From assembly GCA_018823285.1 (NCBI GenBank), contig JAHJIQ010000058.1, positions 1 through 62,824 on the forward strand: a stretch of 62,824 nucleotides of DNA. Reading direction: 5' to 3'. Below the pieces are notes generated by a model. The model saw nothing but the letters and a program-made list of their open reading frames with translations. It did not search any database and was not told the DNA's origin. The translations under genes and the position numbers were made by a program. Positions 62,457-62,824 of this stretch are shown here, piece by piece. Origin of the DNA: Pseudomonadota bacterium (GTDB lineage Bacteria > Desulfobacterota > Desulfobulbia > Desulfobulbales > JAGXFP01). Positions within the stretch are counted from its first letter, which is position 1; each line of letters opens with the position of its first letter.

Positions 62457-62824
62457 TGCCTTTCCCCGCGAAGGCGGCGACATCGGTCTGCCTTCGGCTG
62501 ACTACCGGAATCAGCAGTTCCTGCGAAGGCTTGAGCCCGTTTGGCTTGAGTGATTGATTGTACTGCTTGACCAGCCAGAAAGGCAGATCGAATTCATTGC
62601 GGCACAGAGTCCAGATATTGTCACCGGACTTGACCTTGTACTTTGTGACCCGGTCAACCCGATAGGCGGCAAAAAAATCTTCAACCAGCTCCTTGTGGTA
62701 TTCGTAGCGTTTCTCCTCGAACAGGCCCTGCCCGCCTTTGCGCAACGGGATCCTGATCTCCTGCCCGACCATGATCGCCTTGCCGTAGCGGAGACGGTTT
62801 TCCTTCCGGATCCTCCAGGTGGGA
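62443..62824 (-). CDS. LysM domain protein, partial (5' end outside window)
   Basis: The open frame continues past the right edge without a stop codon: TWRIRKENRLRYGKA precedes the apparent ATG at 62772, which is likely internal. Two LysM modules are visible, one ending with MVGQEIRIP and the other YKVKSGDNIWTLCRNEFDLP to LLIPVV. It probably binds peptidoglycan. It overlaps pepN by 14 nt. Confidence 0.75.
   Translation of the reverse strand, partial: PTWRIRKENRLRYGKAIMVGQEIRIPLRKGGQGLFEEKRYEYHKELVEDFFAAYRVDRVTKYKVKSGDNIWTLCRNEFDLPFWLVKQYNQSLKPNGLKPSQELLIPVVSRRQTDVAAFAGKGNVGS

Noticed and set aside
1..62824. CRISPR arrays, tRNA, rRNA, prophage or integrase genes
   Set aside because: I looked for regularly spaced repeats, cloverleaf-type stretches and recombinase motifs and saw none. 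The tandem repeat A pair at 47685 has only two units.

Overview
The window looks like chromosomal DNA of an anaerobic or microaerophilic Gram-negative bacterium, most likely a deltaproteobacterial-type Desulfobacterota (Desulfobulbales-like). This is inferred from the gene mix: a VKOR-type thiol oxidase, a dihaem peroxidase, a bacterial ferredoxin, TrmFO, EpmA/EF-P, many cobalamin-binding radical SAM enzymes, and outer-membrane lipoprotein and lipid A-type acyltransferases. GC content is moderate. No tRNA, rRNA, CRISPR array, integrase or prophage gene was seen.

Region 1 (1-22053) is mostly housekeeping. It holds a VKOR-thioredoxin protein, a dihaem cytochrome c peroxidase, a ferredoxin-like protein, MetY, a spermidine-synthase-like methyltransferase, two exported proteins sharing a C-terminal module, an RRM protein, a DEAD-box helicase, an RNA uracil-C5 methyltransferase homologue, adenylate kinase, TrmFO, a very large M1-peptidase/ChaN/PDZ fusion, a ClC chloride transporter, a family-4 uracil-DNA glycosylase homologue with an altered active-site motif, EpmA and EF-P.

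Region 2 (22373-56905) is one specialised lipid or polyketide locus of about 34 kb. The left arm (+ strand, 22373-32330) encodes a FabB-like ketosynthase, a CrtI/RetSat-like flavoprotein, a FabF-like ketosynthase, an ACP, a PlsC acyltransferase, a PaaK-like AMP ligase, a SPASM radical SAM enzyme, a B12-binding radical SAM enzyme and a KAS III. Several neighbours overlap by 4 nt. The right arm (- strand, 55751 down to 33690) encodes a Cys-less ketosynthase-like protein, two B12 radical SAM enzymes, a GT2-DUF2062 glycosyltransferase, an LpxL-like acyltransferase, an ACP, a ketosynthase with a Cys-less partner, a three-gene exported cassette (BamE-like, FlgT-like, CsgG-like), FabG, two hotdog dehydratase-like proteins, a LolA-like carrier, an MMPL exporter, a DUF3261-type lipoprotein, a 4HBT thioesterase, another ketosynthase, another B12 radical SAM enzyme, an ABC-2 exporter and another ACP. 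A second LpxL-like acyltransferase is divergent at 55925.

The right arm contains the recognisable core of an aryl polyene (APE) pathway: ketosynthase plus chain-length-factor-like partner, KR, paired dehydratases, ACP, LolA/MMPL/DUF3261 transport, GT2 and acyltransferase. No aromatic-starter enzyme or APE methyltransferase was found. Five radical SAM enzymes, a polyene-saturase-like flavoprotein, extra ketosynthases and an ABC exporter are present instead. My best hypothesis is a polyene intermediate built by a type II synthase, remodelled by radical or flavin chemistry (methylation, cyclisation or partial saturation, conceivably ladderane-like), glycosylated or acylated, and exported to the outer membrane.

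Region 3 (56906-62824) returns to ordinary genes: a small lipoprotein, a membrane protein with a Zn-ribbon-like tail, pirin, an ElyC/YdcF-like protein, PepN, and a LysM protein running off the right edge. Two small dispersed repeat families (A and B) lie in the intergenic regions. One A copy forms the 3' end of the RNA methyltransferase gene.
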